64,000 bases of DNA from Bacteroidia bacterium (GTDB taxonomy: Bacteria; Bacteroidota; Bacteroidia; JADZBD01). The translations under genes were made by a program, and so were the position numbers. Every line of letters begins with the position of its first letter. Within the stretch, counting starts at the first letter, position 1. Below the pieces are notes generated by a model. It did no database searches. It had not been told where the DNA came from and was given only the letters and a program-made list of their open reading frames with translations. Location of the stretch: positions 1-64,000 of the forward strand of contig JADZBD010000009.1 of the NCBI GenBank assembly GCA_020852255.1, in the 5' to 3' direction. Shown piece by piece: positions 63,101-64,000 of this stretch.

Positions 63101-64000
63101 TGACATTCTACAGACAGCTGCCCGGTAGGGCGGGTGCTGGCATGATAGGGTATGCTCACATAATCATTTGTTCCATCAAAATAAACTGCAGTGCGGTGAC
63201 GGACAGGTTTGGCAAGAACAACACGACTCGATCCGGTTCCGTTGATCCATGATGCGTTAATTGAATTTGTGGACGGTGTCAGGACTAATCCGCTACCGAT
63301 ATTTGGAAGTGTGCCTACAGTAGTGGCATTGCCGGTGAGGGAGCTGCTGGTCAGGTAATTCGTTGTATTATTAAAATTTCCCGCTCCCCCGTTAAATTCC
63401 CATACCGTTACTGCGTAAGTAGTATTAGGAGTAAGACCTGAAATACGTACGGCATTTCCTGAGCCATTATAAACAACATAGGTGCCGGTAGAAACCGTTT
63501 GCCCGCTACCATAGGTAGTACTCGCTGTGTAGATTGTCCGGTCGGTTGGCGCATCCGTGTTGGTTGTTCCCGCTTTGATCGTGACCAGTGAGTAGGTACC
63601 ACCGCCACTGGTGGGCTTTTCCCAGTTTACAGTGAATGCGCTCTCAGCGTAATCATTGATATACATGAAGCTGGAAATACTGGTGGGTTGCTGGGCCATG
63701 GTTGTAAAATTTCCATAGGCGGAACCGTAATAATTATTTGCCCCATTGAGCCCATTATACGTTGTAACAAAGAAGGTATAATCTGTGGAATAATTCATAC
63801 ACGAAGCGGTTACGCTGGTACCCGCAAGTTCCTTCACAACGTAAGGATACGGACTGGTGGTACCCAGGGAACTTCCCGAACCAAAGCAGGAGCTAGAGGA
63901 GTAATCATTTCCATCCACCGGAAAACCGGTGTACGAAGTAGATTGACGCAATGCACCCAGATGATAGGTTCCGTTCCCTGCTGTCCAGGAAAGTGTGGTG
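57184..64000 (-). CDS. Giant multidomain T9SS type-A surface adhesin (5' end outside window)
   Basis: The frame is open to the window edge, so the N-terminus and signal peptide are missing; over 2270 residues are visible. In protein order: fibronectin-III-like segments ending in the recurrent VVYNGSGNxVxIxxLxPxTxY; a concanavalin/laminin-G-like domain (~63190-62680: AVYFDGTNDYVSIPYH); an IPT/TIG domain (ITGISPVNGPVGTVVTLTGT); seven FG-GAP/VCBS repeats with calcium-binding DxDxDGxxD motifs (~61950-60890); a PKD domain (FTDLSTAQSTTITQWQW); six PKD-like repeats of ~88 residues (59655-58050); an Fn3-like region; and a C-terminal T9SS type-A sorting domain (LVPNPSDGWVNLQLSQS to HKKLVIQ). It is a surface-anchored or secreted adhesin or scaffold. 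Confidence 0.88.
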   Translation of the reverse strand, partial: TTLSWTAGNGTYHLGALRQSTSYTGFPVDGNDYSSSSCFGSGSSLGTTSPYPYVVKELAGTSVTASCMNYSTDYTFFVTTYNGLNGANNYYGSAYGNFTTMAQQPTSISSFMYINDYAESAFTVNWEKPTSGGGTYSLVTIKAGTTNTDAPTDRTIYTASTTYGSGQTVSTGTYVVYNGSGNAVRISGLTPNTTYAVTVWEFNGGAGNFNNTTNYLTSSSLTGNATTVGTLPNIGSGLVLTPSTNSINASWINGTGSSRVVLAKPVRHRTAVYFDGTNDYVSIPYHASTRPTGQLSVECHVARINWSNPAAGWGAVSTLENGGYTLYFSSTYVYAYVTTSNGLVVVAADISMLSAGSHHFAFTFDGRYTKLYVDGAQRGMNDAGAYYTITYTYTNNLFIGCEASTGTTPQGNYFQGIIDEVRIWSTALSASTLRSYQKISLNTAYAYLAGLWHLDDGYTATTTCRNSSSVGTALNGVLTNSVSTAASGFLSASGWVYSGSGMDEPIDFIGYTGNSSFQSGSSVASYYVVYNGSGNSVNITNLAPGTWYNISVFEYNGTNNNYLTATYLTGDVQTTTAPVPTITGISPVNGPVGTVVTLTGTNFSATPTSNEVYFGVEKATVLSSTATTITALVPVTSNQISPVSVTVNMMTGYSRNSFIVSDACNGVIAGGDFSENVTNTTTYATSGVHTVDLDKDGKSDLLWAMDGTSDFIGYRRNTSTNNALSFAAQQTQWVGPFTNGHGPMFITTGDIDGDGKLDVLCVNSTSNEIAIFRNSSTTGNISITTRLNLPTLPNNPTSVAIGDFDNDGRPDLVVGYASGSQVSIFGNTSSPGYFMFGDRVDYSGFSSPRHVATADIDGDGKVDLSAVNNAASSFVCMRSTSTVGNITFAAAVTVATTGNGSSITWTDCDNDGKPDALIAQTTNAVRIYDNNNTSGNITSGLFTAYNLTTLSGTPSKAIFGDLDGDNRPDVIVGYSASTSFSVFEQTGNFTFAARQDVTTTGTNSMYLAANDIGCDGKADVIVGNGSTFIGLYNNNGDPLASEPTQASSGGTFTNLSQTGVTFTVSNPGNGSKRLMVIRQSSVSVVAPNDGVGFVPNPAYGSGDDLGGGNYVVLNSNMASVNITGLTSNTAYTICVYEYNDDGADCKANYLQTGVYCASFTTDNYPPTMNPIANQSAICQNAGLQTVNFSGVDDGDPAIVQTITITAVSNNQTLVPNGNISVTYTSPNTTGSLSYTPATNQYGSALIIVTVNDNANNNNLFVDTFTVTVNAPPTVSTAGPDQQICTNATTLAGNNPTSGAGTWTRISTNNPAITISNPSLYNTSVNNFTNLGDTAVFRWRIANSPCPNSDDFITVKRVNCPLNADFTANQTNFCGSTANVTFTDLSTAQSTTITQWQWTFTGGSPSSFNGQNPPSIAYTAPGTYQVSLQVTDNTLATDLEVRAGYITITAIPGTPGAISGSTTVCAGQTSVNYSVSPISNATTTTWTVPAGAIIVSGQGTSNIVVNFGTSTTSGNITVIGSNSCGNGPTGFQLITVNPLPANTGVITGPSSVCAGQTGVNFSVPPINNSTGYNWTLPTGATITAGNNTPNITVSFAANAVSGTVDVVGTNACGSGSSANGYVLTVNPLPDAAGVITGPATVCEGDTASYSITILGNTSSYNWTVPSGAVILSGNNTNAIVVHFAPGSSSGNVGVNGVNGCGNGTGAQLGITVNPLPVAATSVVGSATVCAGDNSEIYFVSSITNATGYNWVLPAGFTIINGNNTNAIVVSVSPTASSGTIMVNGTNACGSGTVSSLAVTVNPLPDTAGTITGPDTVCQGLTAVVYSVPNINYATGYNWTLPGGASIVSGNNTNAITVDFSVLAVSGYITVQGTNACGNGLSVDSFALTVNPLPDAAGTIVGDSSIQICPMQTGVVYTIPPVANATGYSWTLPSGATIVSGNNTNSITVDFQTGASPGSITVTPTNGCGTGQTSMHAIVIDTVQPAYICLATVDSLSNYNQVAWDKPVSTQIDSFRIYREISSSFVHIGSVAYADYSVYKDSVYLAPPADPNSTNYRYKIAAIDACGNESEIGGHHRTIFLQANIGVGGVINLNWVPYEGATVLQYYIYRDTTGTGALQLYDSVPGANYVYTDNFPPNTITTVRYVLGVEWGVVCNPSQRNNPNVSPLAAINNTKSNIKNLPYNPNAILEYLLLNSIALVPNPSDGWVNLQLSQSLPDLQIEVFNSVGQLIFSNKLEAGTLTMTYDFRRFAHGLYNITVRSGDATVHKKLVIQ
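58050..59655 (-). repeat. Six tandem PKD-like repeats of about 88 residues
   Basis: Six consecutive modules share G(x)I(S/T)G(x)xxVCxGxT, (Y/W)xWTxPxGAxIxxGNNTxxIxVxF and xxGTNxCGxG, joined by the linker TVNPLP. DNA copies are diverged but recognisable (the strings GGTAACAGTAA.. vary), so this is domain duplication in the coding sequence, not a CRISPR or satellite. Confidence 0.8.

Noticed and set aside
57184-64000. CRISPR or satellite array in the repeat region
   Set aside because: Repeats are about 265 bp, diverged, in frame and encode PKD-like modules; there are no short identical repeats with unique spacers.

Overview
The window is a stretch of Bacteroidota chromosome, probably from a gliding or marine-type lineage near Flavobacteriales/Chitinophagales. 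The evidence is several proteins ending in gliding-motility/type IX secretion (T9SS) sorting domains, a GldL-like mini membrane protein, DUF4834 and DUF5686 proteins, a carB without its allosteric domain, few Shine-Dalgarno sites, and many Bacteroidota-type promoters (TTTG or TTCG about 20 bp before TAnnTTTG). There are no phage, transposon or CRISPR signatures; this is mostly vertically inherited core and surface-protein DNA.

Layout. 1-207: possible tRNA 3' end, a REP-like palindrome and a terminator. 208-1683: T9SS type-B cargo. 1754-4221: sensor histidine kinase translationally coupled to phosphoglycerate mutase gpmI. 4207-8039 (minus): sortilin/BNR propeller protein and a LolA-like protein. 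8132-13637 (minus): operon of three large T9SS type-B surface proteins, two of them with choice-of-anchor L domains. 13841-17540: M20 dipeptidase, an erythromycin-esterase-like protein with a barrel-like tail, and an LEA-like lipoprotein. 17541-17669: a 42-residue membrane peptide. 17724-20742: YyaL/SSP411-type thioredoxin protein and an exported protein of unknown function. 20736-24930 (minus): lptB, DUF5686 protein and tatC. 25003-31105: TMTC-like TPR membrane protein, M1 peptidase with a barrel-like tail, and a TPR protein. 31085-40656: surface-polysaccharide block (flippase, three methyltransferases, sugar-nucleotide reductase, two GT4 glycosyltransferases, YfhO). 40698-43447: DUF4834 protein and a T9SS type-B propeller protein. 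43597-46679: GldL-like mini protein and carB. 46835-50334: lipoprotein, rpmH, a METTL21-like methyltransferase and an MsbA-like ABC exporter. 50481-53927: pyruvate carboxylase. 53941-64000: a propeller/SpoIIE phosphatase sensor and the 3' part of a giant T9SS type-A adhesin that runs off the window end.

The cell-envelope theme is strong. LptB exports LPS, TatC exports folded proteins, the 31-41 kb block assembles surface glycan, and six proteins (about 17 kb) are predicted T9SS cargo. No single locus is clearly a new defence or mobile system. The most unusual items are two periplasmic-type enzymes that continue into beta-barrel-like domains, several divergent promoters that overlap or leave almost no mRNA leader, start-codon corrections those promoters imply, and a perfect 14-bp hairpin that includes the first bases of the start codon of a sensor gene.
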